The notes: generated by a model from the sequence alone, not told the origin. Shown: positions 1-6,635, counted from the first letter of the stretch. The stretch: 11,098 bases of DNA from an uncultured Bacillota bacterium (GCA_937951995.1 CALGAG010000031.1:1-11098); one strand, 5' to 3'. Numbers and translations are program-made.

Positions 1-35
1 CTTTCAGACAAACGCTAGAACTATAGGTATATTTT

Positions 36-80
36 GAATCCGAGAGAGAGGCATCTGATTTTCCGATGTGAAATAAAAAT
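36..80 (+). repeat. Short dispersed hairpin repeat, copy A
   Basis: This copy contains GAGGCATCTGATTTTCCGA (48-66) and shares a core with the copies near 6464-6530 and 8131-8170. GCATC (51-55) can pair with GATGT (65-69), with one G-U pair. It lies just downstream of the stop of the minus-strand 87-residue gene. The similarity to the 8131 copy continues loosely through an A-rich tail up to CCTAA near 90. It recurs at 8224-8268 in the second copy of the large repeat. Confidence 0.6.
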
Positions 81-92
81 TAAAATCAATCC

Positions 93-356
93 CTAAATCT
101 TAAACAGGAACCATTTACAGGTAAGGATCTCATACTTAAGCTCAAAAACCTTGTTAAGACTCTGAACAACCCCCTCACACCTGTAAACAACCATCCTGTT
201 CCCCGCAAGCTTCTCCTCCTCCTGGAAGAGAATCCGGTCTATCTTAACAACAAGGTTTGACCCGTCCTCAGCCTGAAGTCTGAACCGTAGGGGTACAGGA
301 AACTTTTCCCCGTTGAACCAGGCAATCATTTCTATTTGTTTCATTAAAACTTTCAT
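93..356 (-). CDS. Small protein encoded directly after the Y-family polymerase
   Basis: 87 residues, no named family recognised. It is predicted soluble and mostly beta strand, with alternating hydrophobic stretches (residues 6-13, 35-43, 54-65, 70-86), basic and aromatic residues, and two cysteines (C60, C80); there is no signal peptide or membrane segment. The ATG at 354-356 is preceded by AGGAGG (365-370) at 8-nt spacing, and that Shine-Dalgarno overlaps the polymerase stop codon (369-371). The pair is therefore almost certainly co-transcribed and translationally linked. Actinobacterial ImuB-type polymerases often have a comparable small partner (DUF6504); this protein looks analogous in size and position, but homology is not shown here. 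A role as an accessory factor of the polymerase is inference from context only. Confidence 0.8.
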   Translation of the reverse strand: MKVLMKQIEMIAWFNGEKFPVPLRFRLQAEDGSNLVVKIDRILFQEEEKLAGNRMVVYRCEGVVQSLNKVFELKYEILTCKWFLFKI

Positions 357-368
357 AATAAAGGCCTC

Positions 369-1610
369 CTAAAGATAGCTGGACATCATGGGGTAGCTTT
401 CCTCCATGACAACACCGCCGATTACAGGGTCGATTCCAGAATGGAGAAAGCAGGAACGGTATATTGAATTCTGACCAAACTTTGACCTTAAGGAGTCGAT
501 GGTCCGATCCAGGTTCCTGTTTCTCACATCAAAGGGCTCCAACATGGAAATCTGGAAGAATTCACTGGACTGGAGCTGGGAAAGGCTTATGGAAAGGTGC
601 CTCAAAGGCTCCCCATCCCAAAGCTCATCGAACAAAAGGGCAGCGTACTTGTATATTGTTGAGGTTGCATCCGTTGGGGCTGCAAGCTTTCTCTGATGTG
701 AGCAGGAGTAGAAGAGATGGTTTTTTATTGATACTGAAATCACCCATCCACACATCTCAAGATCCCTTACCCTCATACCTATCATTTCAGATATTGCCAG
801 GAGAACCTTGTGGGCCTCATCCCGGGTCTCCACGTCGAAGGGGAGGGTTGTTGAATTCCCAACTGACTTTATGGGTGTTCCTCCGCTTCTAACCTGGGAG
901 TTTTCAATCCCGTTGGCATACTCCCAGATAAGAAGTCCCGGCTTTTTAAGCCAGGAATGGATGTAGTCCCTGTCCAGGGAGGCCAAATGACCTATTGTGA
1001 ATATTCCCCTTCCATTTAGCTTTCTTGCGGTTCTGGATCCAACCATAAAAAGGTCCTGAACGGGAAGACTCCACATTTTCTCCTCCATCTGGTGGTGGAA
1101 GAGGGTGTGGATCTTATTTGGCTTGGAAAAGTCCGAGGCCATCTTTGCAAGAAGCTTGTTGGGACCTATCCCTATGTTCACAGTGAAACCCAGCTCATTC
1201 TCTATCCTTTTGGACATTTCCCTTGCAGCATCCATAAAGGGAGTATCCATGTTTGAATAGTCCAGAAAAACCTCATCTATTGAATAACGCTGAATAAGGG
1301 GAGAGTAATCCTGAAGAAGATGGACCATGGCGTCACTGGCAATTATATACCTGTAATAGTTTGGGGGCACCATAACCAGACCGGGACATTTCTCCCTGGC
1401 CGAATGGATTGTCTCCCCTGTTATTATGCCGAATTTCTTTGCAGGGATGGATTTGGCAAGGACTATCCCGTGCCTTTTTTCCTGGTCTCCCCCCACAATG
1501 GAGGGAATGTCCCTAAGGTCGGTCTGAGACCCGTGCTGAAGCCTGTAGGCAGCCTCCCAGGAAAGATACGCTGAATTTACGTCTATATGGAAAATGATTC
1601 TACCTGACAT
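369..1610 (-). CDS. dinB: Y-family translesion DNA polymerase (DinB/IMPB type)
   Basis: Error-prone DNA polymerase that copies past lesions as part of the SOS response. With the ATG at 1608-1610 the protein has 413 residues, normal for the family. The palm shows HIDVNSAY near the N-terminus: D10 is a metal ligand and Y15 sits at the steric-gate position that excludes ribonucleotides. SIDEVFLD supplies the other carboxylates (D112, E113). A conserved NIGIGPNKLLAKMASD segment follows (146-161), then a helix-hairpin-helix thumb near 188-210 and a little-finger domain from about 245. QISML near residues 353-357 resembles the QL(S/D)LF clamp-binding motif. A GTG at 1617-1619 would add three residues but lies within the Shine-Dalgarno AGAGGTG, so the ATG six bases beyond it is preferred. 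The promoter is covered by a LexA box. The 87-residue gene follows 12 bases after the stop. Exact subfamily (Pol IV versus other Y-family clades) is less certain than the family. Confidence 0.96.
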   Translation of the reverse strand: MSGRIIFHIDVNSAYLSWEAAYRLQHGSQTDLRDIPSIVGGDQEKRHGIVLAKSIPAKKFGIITGETIHSAREKCPGLVMVPPNYYRYIIASDAMVHLLQDYSPLIQRYSIDEVFLDYSNMDTPFMDAAREMSKRIENELGFTVNIGIGPNKLLAKMASDFSKPNKIHTLFHHQMEEKMWSLPVQDLFMVGSRTARKLNGRGIFTIGHLASLDRDYIHSWLKKPGLLIWEYANGIENSQVRSGGTPIKSVGNSTTLPFDVETRDEAHKVLLAISEMIGMRVRDLEMCGWVISVSIKNHLFYSCSHQRKLAAPTDATSTIYKYAALLFDELWDGEPLRHLSISLSQLQSSEFFQISMLEPFDVRNRNLDRTIDSLRSKFGQNSIYRSCFLHSGIDPVIGGVVMEESYPMMSSYL

Positions 1611-1642
1611 GGAAAACACCTCTTATGTATTTCTGTGATTCA

Positions 1643-1671
1643 ATAATAACAGAACAAGTGTTCGAAGTCAA
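1643..1671 (-). promoter_or_regulatory. Promoter of the Y-family polymerase
   Basis: On the minus strand TTGACT (1671-1666) and TATTAT (1648-1643) are separated by exactly 17 bases, a close fit to a vegetative sigma-A promoter. The -10 lies about 32 bases upstream of the ATG at 1610. The spacer contains the SOS box, so LexA binding would block RNA polymerase directly. Confidence 0.8.
1651..1664. promoter_or_regulatory. LexA (DinR-type) SOS box
   Basis: GAAC (1652-1655), four bases AAGT, then GTTC (1660-1663): the Gram-positive LexA consensus CGAAC-N4-GTTCG with one outer mismatch (A at 1651). It sits inside the -35/-10 spacer of the polymerase promoter. It is about 40 bases upstream of the -35 of the divergent radical-SAM-like gene, so control of that gene is less likely. 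Confidence 0.88.
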
Positions 1672-1702
1672 GGCGGAGAAATTCTCCCTTACCAATAAAA
1701 AA

Positions 1703-1731
1703 ATGAAAAAGCCTGCTGAATCCTGTATAAT
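1703..1731 (+). promoter_or_regulatory. Putative promoter of the radical-SAM-like gene
   Basis: A perfect TATAAT at 1726-1731 with ATGAAA at 1703-1708 (four of six matches to TTGACA) at 17-base spacing. It lies 33 bases upstream of the ATG at 1764. The strong -10 makes the site credible although the -35 is weak. Confidence 0.6.
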
Positions 1732-1763
1732 GGAGAAAAGATATAAAAGGGGAGTTGAACGGG

Positions 1764-2921
1764 ATGAAGGTGCTGTTTATAAGACCGGGAACAAGCAGAA
1801 GGAGAAAAATGATTTCACCCTTAAGGCGACAGGAGCCCCTGGAGCTTGCCTACCTTGCAAACCAGCTGCAGGATTCGCTGCAGGATAAGGTGGAAATCGT
1901 ATTTATTGATATGGAGCTGGAAAGGGGGTCCTTTAAAAAACACCTTCTTGAAATCCAGCCTTCCCTTGTTGTGTTTTGGGGAGACCAGGGTCAGGAGGAC
2001 CTTGTGGATGACCAGGCCTCAATGGTCAAGGACATAAGCCCCGAATCCTATGTGGCCCTGGCCGGTGAGTTGTCGGAAGGGGAGGGGTCACCCTATGTGG
2101 ACTTCCTTTTCAGGAAGAATCCAGTTGAAGCCTTAAATGAAACGGTCCTTGGAATAATAACCGAAAGAAGCCTCCAGGAGATAAACCGAAATGTCGCGAC
2201 AGTGGAGAATGAGACCATAGATCAGCCCCTAAGGGAAGCGGATAGGGGGATATTCAGAAAATATCAGGATAGGTACTACTTTCTTCAGTACGGAGGCACT
2301 GTGGATGTAACCAGCCAGTACAGACTGGAGTTTGATGAGATGGGTCTTATTGGAAAGAAGGACAATCCATTGAGGCCATTGGAGGATGTTGCAAAGGATG
2401 TGGAATCCCTTGTGGGAGCATCCGTCTACCTTAAGGACAGGGATATTTGGGATGACCCAAAGAGATTGAAGAGGCTTTTGGAGCTGTTGAAGGAGAGGAA
2501 CCTTCAAAGGGAATATATATCCGTAGGGAACTGGAGGACTATACTTGAAAATGAATCTCTTCTGGAGGATTTTGCAGGACTTGGACTTAAGGTCCTGTTG
2601 ATGGAAATGGATTTTCCAAAGGACCAGGATGACTGGATCTTCAAGGGTGAGGTCCTAAGGATGATAAGAAAGCATGGAGTTGAGCCGGCCATAATTATAA
2701 GGGAGAAGATGGTCAAGGAGGACCAGGATGCACTTTCATTCTGGCTTAAGGACAGGAAGGAAGGGCTTGTCCTCCTTGAAGGGGAGGCCTTTGAGGAAAA
2801 CAGACCCATATATACCCATGCCAGCATAAGTACTTGGGCCTTCCTTAAGTGGACAAAGGACCATGGTCTTGGGGAAGCCAGGAGAAGGCAAAAGGAGTAC
2901 AAAAATACTCTTCTGATTTGA
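1764..2921 (+). CDS. Radical-SAM/B12-binding-like protein lacking all cysteines
   Basis: 385 residues from the ATG at 1764, preceded by GGAG (1751-1754) at 9 bases; a TTG at 1755 would add three residues but lies directly against that site. The N-terminus MKVLFIRPG and the alternating strands and helices up to about residue 130 resemble the Rossmann-like cobalamin-binding domain in front of many radical SAM enzymes. After a linker comes a segment laid out like a radical SAM barrel: RYYFL near 170, TVDVTSQYR (179-187) where family members carry the TSRGCPYxCxFC cluster motif, then LKDRDIWDDPKR (223-234), like the conserved strand and helix after the second barrel strand. The protein has no cysteine, so a 4Fe-4S cluster and radical chemistry are ruled out for this chain. 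It may be a binding, regulatory or partner protein. Family placement is from pattern recognition; the lack of cysteine is directly visible. The stop codon lies in the loop of the terminator hairpin. Confidence 0.72.
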   Translation: MKVLFIRPGTSRRRKMISPLRRQEPLELAYLANQLQDSLQDKVEIVFIDMELERGSFKKHLLEIQPSLVVFWGDQGQEDLVDDQASMVKDISPESYVALAGELSEGEGSPYVDFLFRKNPVEALNETVLGIITERSLQEINRNVATVENETIDQPLREADRGIFRKYQDRYYFLQYGGTVDVTSQYRLEFDEMGLIGKKDNPLRPLEDVAKDVESLVGASVYLKDRDIWDDPKRLKRLLELLKERNLQREYISVGNWRTILENESLLEDFAGLGLKVLLMEMDFPKDQDDWIFKGEVLRMIRKHGVEPAIIIREKMVKEDQDALSFWLKDRKEGLVLLEGEAFEENRPIYTHASISTWAFLKWTKDHGLGEARRRQKEYKNTLLI

Positions 2922-2937
2922 TCAGAAGAGTATTTTT
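2901..2937. terminator. Perfect bidirectional terminator
   Basis: A 17-bp perfect inverted repeat (2901-2917 and 2921-2937) around a 3-base TTG loop. Runs of five A on the left and five T on the right give a U-tract on either strand. It ends the plus-strand radical-SAM-like gene (stop codon 2919-2921 starts within the loop) and the minus-strand transporter/OsmC operon, whose last stop is at 2945. Confidence 0.93.
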
Positions 2938-2944
2938 ATGGAAA

Positions 2945-3364
2945 TCATTCCTCCACAACTATATCGTAGGTTACAGGAGCCGCCTTCTGAAGCATGGCCG
3001 TAACTCCGCAGTACTTTTCCTGTGAGAGCTTTACGGCCTTTTCCAGCTTATCAAGGGGAAGGTCCTTACCCTTAAAGTTAAATGTAAGATGTATATCTGT
3101 GTATACCTTGGGGTGGTCCTCAGCAGCTTCCGCCTCTGCAGATATTTTCATATCCTGGAGGTCAACCTTCATTTTATCCAGAATCATTTTTACATCAACT
3201 CCAGTGCATCCTATGAGTCCTGCAAGAAGCAGGGCCTTGGGTCTGGGGCCCTTGTCATTTCCTCCCGCTTCAATGGCTGCGTCCGTAACGAAATGATGGC
3301 CGTTGATATCCATTTCCCAACCCATGTTTCCGGTTATGTTAGCATCCAGTCTTGTCTTTGCCAA
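2945..3364 (-). CDS. OsmC/YhfA-family redox protein
   Basis: Small OsmC-fold protein; characterised members of the superfamily are thiol-dependent peroxidases for organic hydroperoxides, while the YhfA-like branch is poorly characterised. Both expected cysteines are present: one in the helix segment LIGCTGVDV and one in KYCGVTAML (C53 and C119 counted from the start chosen here). The usual start reading is ATG at 3371-3373, but the Shine-Dalgarno TAAGGAG abuts that ATG with no spacing. TTG at 3362-3364 has AAGGAG at 9 bases, and the stretch AAGGAGATGATC differs by one base from the full anti-SD complement, so TTG (139 residues) is preferred. The gene begins 47 bases after the ATPase stop, with no convincing promoter between, and ends at the bidirectional terminator. 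It is probably the last gene of the T-box operon. Confidence 0.88.
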   Translation of the reverse strand: MAKTRLDANITGNMGWEMDINGHHFVTDAAIEAGGNDKGPRPKALLLAGLIGCTGVDVKMILDKMKVDLQDMKISAEAEAAEDHPKVYTDIHLTFNFKGKDLPLDKLEKAVKLSQEKYCGVTAMLQKAAPVTYDIVVEE

Positions 3365-3411
3365 ATTGATCATCTCCTTATACTAAGTCAATGGGATAAT
3401 ACCCAAAACTC

Positions 3412-4179
3412 CTAGGCAATAATCCTTTCAGCAAGCTTTGCCTTGTAAATATCCAGAAGCTCCTTCTCGGAAACATCACAACTGGGCTTGTCCAGTATTA
3501 TTTTTCCCTTGTCCAACATAATGATCCTCTGAGAGTATTTCAAGGCATCTCCCATATGGTGTGAAACCATCATAGTGGTTATATTGTACTTGTCCAGAAG
3601 CTCACGGGTCTTTTCCATGACCACATGGGAGGTTTTCGGGTCAAGGGCTGCCGTATGCTCGTCAAGTAGGAGAAGGTCGGGATGCTTCATTGCCGCCATA
3701 ATGAGGGAAAGGCTTTGTCGCTGACCTCCGGAAAGGTATTTCACCTGGGTATGGAGCTTGTCCTCCAGCCCAAGGTCAAGATCCCTAAGCATGGAAACAA
3801 ACATCTCCAGATTTTTTTTCTTGACCAGGCTCCTAAGGGAAAAGCTTTCCCCCTTCTTGTTGGCCAGGGACAGGTTTTCAAGGATGGTAAGGCTCGGGGA
3901 TACTCCCATTGAGGGGCTTTGATGGACTCTACCCAGGTTCAGTGCCCTTTTTTCCTCAGGCAGGGAAGTGATGTCCTCACCGTTGAGGATTATCTGTCCC
4001 TGGTCAACGGGAAGGCTTCCACTTACCAGATTCAGAAGAGTACTTTTTCCACATCCGTTTGGCCCGATTATTGCTGTGCACTTGTTTACTTCAATATCCA
4101 GATTAAAGCCCCTGAAGACGTCAATCTGAAAATCAGTATCTGAATTAAAGCTCTTCCAAAGGTTTCTTACTTTTAACAC
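3412..4179 (-). CDS. trpZ: ABC transporter ATPase (TrpZ type)
   Basis: 255 residues, the cytoplasmic ATPase of the importer encoded with the two upstream genes. All catalytic motifs are present: Walker A GPNGCGKST (39-47), Q-loop Q87, signature LSGGQ (149-153), Walker B LLLLDE (169-174), D-loop nearby and switch histidine H207. The GTG start at 4177-4179 has AGGAGG eight bases upstream. The coding region overlaps the end of the permease gene by 35 bases, which favours coupled translation. Its pairing with a DUF534-type lipoprotein and a BPD_transp_2 permease places it with TrpXYZ-type importers. The symbol rests on that arrangement and on the T-box, not on a measured substrate. Confidence 0.93.
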   Translation of the reverse strand: MLKVRNLWKSFNSDTDFQIDVFRGFNLDIEVNKCTAIIGPNGCGKSTLLNLVSGSLPVDQGQIILNGEDITSLPEEKRALNLGRVHQSPSMGVSPSLTILENLSLANKKGESFSLRSLVKKKNLEMFVSMLRDLDLGLEDKLHTQVKYLSGGQRQSLSLIMAAMKHPDLLLLDEHTAALDPKTSHVVMEKTRELLDKYNITTMMVSHHMGDALKYSQRIIMLDKGKIILDKPSCDVSEKELLDIYKAKLAERIIA

Positions 4180-5044
4180 GGACCCTACCTCCTTGCTTTT
4201 TTATTGATTTTATAAATGGACTTGAAAAATTATTGTAGCTTATAAACACAATCACTATTATGGCACTTATTGCCCTAAGGTCAGTGGGACTAAGTCCAAG
4301 GTCGATGGCGATTCCACCCATAAGCTTATAGGAAACCGCACCAATTATGGCTCTTGTTGTTATGGATAGGAAGGAGGAGCTCTTGCTGATTGTCTCTCCT
4401 ATTATGATTGATGCCAGGGCTACAACTATTATTGATGCCCCCATGGTGATATCCACAAAGCCCTGATACTGAGCCATAAGAGATCCGCTTAGTGCCACCA
4501 ATCCGTTGGCCAGCATAAGGCCAATTATCTTGTACTTGTTGCTGTTTTCCCCAAGTGAACGGACCAATGCTTCATTATCCCCCGTTGCGATGAGAAGGTA
4601 GCCGACTTCAGTCTTTAGGAACAAATCCATCAGTATCTTTATTCCCACTACAACAGCCACCATAAGAAGGAGGGCTGAAATATCCGAAAACAGTGAGTCA
4701 TAGCTAAAAAGTGGGATATTGGCCTTTCCATTTAGCCTAAGGTTAAAGGAATACAGCATGGTCATTGTAAGAATTCCAGCAAGAAGAGGACGTATCCTAA
4801 GCTTTACGAACAACAATGCAGTTATGAGTCCCGCAACTGCCCCATATCCAAAGGCGAAAAGGGAGGAGATGGCCGGGGAGAACCCAGCCATTGCAAACTT
4901 TGCAAATACAAAGGCTCCCAACGGAAATGTACCCTCTACGGAAAGATCCGCTATATCCAGTATCTTGTATGTTATGGTGACCCCCATGGCAAGGACTGCG
5001 AAAATCAGTCCCTGCTCAAGGGAGGTAAGAATAAGTGCGTTCAT
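4145..5044 (-). CDS. trpY: ABC transporter permease (TrpY type)
   Basis: 299 residues, integral membrane permease of the branched-chain-type permease superfamily (BPD_transp_2). About eight hydrophobic segments are visible, starting at residues 4-27 and including 38-60, 66-79, 84-99, 121-138, 172-190, 200-216 and 256-270. The cytoplasmic loop GDNEALVRSLGEN (155-167) sits where permeases of this family contact the ATPase, and the C-terminus is basic. The ATG at 5042-5044 has AGGAGG five bases upstream. The gene begins 20 bases after the lipoprotein gene and overlaps the ATPase gene by 35 bases. It should form the membrane channel for the amino acid delivered by the lipoprotein. Confidence 0.93.
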   Translation of the reverse strand: MNALILTSLEQGLIFAVLAMGVTITYKILDIADLSVEGTFPLGAFVFAKFAMAGFSPAISSLFAFGYGAVAGLITALLFVKLRIRPLLAGILTMTMLYSFNLRLNGKANIPLFSYDSLFSDISALLLMVAVVVGIKILMDLFLKTEVGYLLIATGDNEALVRSLGENSNKYKIIGLMLANGLVALSGSLMAQYQGFVDITMGASIIVVALASIIIGETISKSSSFLSITTRAIIGAVSYKLMGGIAIDLGLSPTDLRAISAIIVIVFISYNNFSSPFIKSIKKQGGRVRVKSKKPLEEL

Positions 5045-5064
5045 GTTGACCTCCTATGTCCCTT

Positions 5065-6060
5065 CTATTCTCCTACTGCTTCTGCTCCCTGGAATACCTC
5101 GTGATCAGGATTCAAGCCAAGTAGTTCAAGTGTCTGCGGATTGAACACCGTTGTGGTTTCCTTGGCCTCTTCAGCTGGTATCTCCGCCGGGGTCATTCCA
5201 TCGACAAGAATCTTTCTCGCCATTTCACCAGCCTGCTTGCCAAGCTCAAAGTAGCTGATTCCATTGGATACAAGAAGGCCGCCCTCCACCAATGATCCCT
5301 CGGCACCTATTGATGGTATTCCTGCAGAGTTAAGCTTGTCTGCAACAATTGCAATTGCTGATGCGACCATATTGTCTGTTATTGCGTAGAATCCGTCTAT
5401 ATCCCTTATCATTGAATCCATGGCCTGTGGGATGTCATTTATATTTGATATGCCCACTTCCACTATTTCAAGTCCCAGGTCTTGTGCAAATCCCTTGGCC
5501 CTTTCCACCTGAATCTCTGAGTTGCTCTCTGAGGTGTTGAAAAGGATGCCAATCCTGGTAAAGTTGGGGTCAAGTTCTTTGAACATTGATAGCTGGTCCT
5601 TCATTGGGGTTGCATCACTTGCCCCTGTAACATTCCCTCCGGGACTTTCCATTGAATCAACCAGTCCTGAAGCCACTGGATCTGTTACGGCACTGAAAAG
5701 AACAGGTATATCGCTTGTTGCCTGCTTTGAGCTTTGAGCTGCAGGTGTGGCGATTGCGTATATAAGGTCAACCTCATCCTTTACAAAGCCTTGTGCTATT
5801 GCCAAGGATGTAGGTATATCACCTTGAGCGTTCTGGTATTTCACTTCAACCTCCACGCCAGCCTCCTCCAGGGCCTCCACAAATCCATCCCTGGCTGCAT
5901 CAAGTGCAGGATGCTCAGCAAGTTGGTTGATTCCCACCACGAACTTTTCTCCCTCATCAGCAGGTGGTTCTCCGCCGGTTCCCCCTGATGCTGCACACCC
6001 TGATAGGATTACCATACTAAGAATAACTGAAATAATTTTGAATAAATTGCTCTTTTTCAT
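5065..6060 (-). CDS. trpX: ABC transporter substrate-binding lipoprotein (TrpX type)
   Basis: 331 residues, the extracellular binding protein of the importer, family ABC_sub_bind (PF04392, formerly DUF534). A lipoprotein signal is clear: MKKSN, a hydrophobic core, then lipobox LSGC with the lipidated cysteine at C22, followed by a flexible Gly/Ser/Glu-rich linker. Two lobes follow; the family-typical AIATPAAQSS and PVLFSAVTDPVASGLV segments and NVTGASD occur around residues 102-149, and IGILFNTSESNS starts the second lobe near 170. AAGGAGG six to seven bases before the ATG supports the start. It is the first gene after the T-box leader. Tryptophan is the likely ligand from the specifier and from known T-box-linked TrpXYZ systems in Firmicutes; another aromatic amino acid remains possible. 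Confidence 0.93.
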   Translation of the reverse strand: MKKSNLFKIISVILSMVILSGCAASGGTGGEPPADEGEKFVVGINQLAEHPALDAARDGFVEALEEAGVEVEVKYQNAQGDIPTSLAIAQGFVKDEVDLIYAIATPAAQSSKQATSDIPVLFSAVTDPVASGLVDSMESPGGNVTGASDATPMKDQLSMFKELDPNFTRIGILFNTSESNSEIQVERAKGFAQDLGLEIVEVGISNINDIPQAMDSMIRDIDGFYAITDNMVASAIAIVADKLNSAGIPSIGAEGSLVEGGLLVSNGISYFELGKQAGEMARKILVDGMTPAEIPAEEAKETTTVFNPQTLELLGLNPDHEVFQGAEAVGE

Positions 6061-6084
6061 TTTGTTCCCTCCTTGTTTTTTTAA

Positions 6085-6136
6085 ATAAAAAATCTCCCGT
6101 CACTGGAATCATTAAGATTCGCAGGGACGAGAGATT
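6085..6136 (-). terminator. T-box regulated intrinsic terminator
   Basis: On the minus strand AATCTC (6136-6131) pairs with GAGATT (6096-6091); the stem continues through CGTC/GACG-like and GAATC/GATTC pairs with few mismatches around a TTAAT loop, then a run of T at 6094-6085. It overlaps the CGTCCCT element needed by the antiterminator, so the two structures are mutually exclusive. Confidence 0.9.
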
Positions 6137-6364
6137 ATTCTCACGCGGTACCACCCATATTATGACACAAAGTCATCACTCAATCAGACCTGACAGTCCT
6201 ATCCCTTTTAACGGCGGGCCTCCGAATTCACCTACTTGACATGCCTTTTGGCGAATCTGCTCGGGAGTGTATATGTCACATCCAGTTATTGTCAGTTTCC
6301 ACCCTTCCTGACTCTCTATAAATATACTCGGATGCGTTTCTCTCCTTCAATGCTTTTATGTATT
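6091..6364 (-). ncRNA. T-box leader (tRNA-sensing riboswitch), probable Trp specifier
   Basis: On the minus strand the leader carries the conserved T-box sequence TGGGTGGTACCGCG (6157-6144), followed by CGTCCCT and a terminator. In stem I, GAGTA (loop-E-like), AGAGAG and a GGGTGGAAA apical region appear in the usual order. GTCAG and CTGAC close the upper stem, and CGCAT pairs with ATGTG below the specifier loop. Between them the 3' strand reads AAC-TGG-A, giving TGG (6284-6282) followed by the expected purine. This points to tryptophan and agrees with a TrpXYZ importer. Uncharged tRNA should stabilise the antiterminator and allow read-through into trpXYZ and the OsmC gene. The discriminator-pairing base is U, not the C expected for a G73 tRNA-Trp, so the specifier call is less certain than the T-box call. 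Confidence 0.95.
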
Positions 6365-6370
6365 AAATAC

Positions 6371-6399
6371 ATCTTAGTGGCTTATGGAGTAAATGTCAA
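6371..6399 (-). promoter_or_regulatory. Promoter of the T-box/trpXYZ operon
   Basis: On the minus strand TTGACA (6399-6394), a perfect -35, is followed after exactly 17 bases by TAAGAT (6376-6371). Transcription should start near 6364, giving a leader of about 300 bases before the lipoprotein ATG, the usual T-box length. Confidence 0.85.
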
Positions 6400-6463
6400 C
6401 ACCTTTTTTGAAATTAATTTTGAAAATCTGAAGAATACGTTTGCATGAAATATGTTAAAAATA

Positions 6464-6530
6464 GAATCTGAGAGTGAGGCACCTGACTTTTCCAAGGGAA
6501 AACAAATGTCACTTGAACCGAAGGTGAACT
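6464..6530 (+). repeat. Short dispersed hairpin repeat, copy B (longer loop)
   Basis: GAATCTGAGAGTGAGGCA (6464-6481) and CCTGACTTTTCC match copy A (36-64) closely. The right part CCGAAGGTGAAC (6518-6529) matches the right part of the copy at 8131 (CCGAAGATGAAC), but about 26 extra bases separate the two halves here. CACCT (6480-6484) and AGGTG (6522-6526) are complementary. It lies between the divergent T-box and HD-gene promoters. Confidence 0.55.
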
Positions 6531-6544
6531 TGAAACATATTGCA

Positions 6545-6602
6545 TTGACATGAGAATAAGTAAGGTCTAAAAGAAAACAAATCCGGAAATATATGTTAGA
6601 AT
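6545..6602 (+). promoter_or_regulatory. Putative promoter region of the HD-domain/YbaK operon
   Basis: Two candidates. TTGACA at 6545-6550 is a perfect -35, but the matching -10 (TAAAAG, 6568-6573) is weak. TGT-TAGAAT (6594-6602) is an extended -10 with TG one base before the hexamer, about 34 bases upstream of the chosen ATG. Either could drive the operon. Confidence 0.45.
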
Positions 6603-6635
6603 ATCCTTAACAGCTTATTGAAAGGGGCAATGATA

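Larger units (their letters stand above)
1..2910. repeat. Left copy of a 2,910-bp terminal direct repeat
   Basis: Bases 1-2910 recur in the same orientation at 8189-11098 (offset 8,188). Both edges of the window lie inside the repeat, so its true length is unknown. Segments compared in coding and non-coding parts were identical, and the encoded proteins are identical. It carries the small 87-residue gene, the Y-family polymerase and most of the radical-SAM-like gene. Because the repeat reaches both window ends, it may reflect a circular molecule, a tandem duplication with an 8,188-bp period, or terminal redundancy from assembly. Confidence 0.97.

Noticed and set aside
464..892. Plus-strand open frame of 142 codons (also at 8652-9080)
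   Set aside because: Antisense shadow of the Y-family polymerase, whose motifs and ribosome binding site are clear; the product is low-complexity with no recognisable domain.
1625..1888. Plus-strand 87-codon frame crossing the divergent promoters
   Set aside because: It starts inside the promoter and SOS-box region, runs out of frame into the radical-SAM-like gene, and lacks a ribosome binding site.
2229..2902. Minus-strand open frames opposite the radical-SAM-like gene
   Set aside because: Neither has a recognisable domain or context; the plus-strand gene has a promoter, ribosome binding site and terminator. They are codon-bias shadows.
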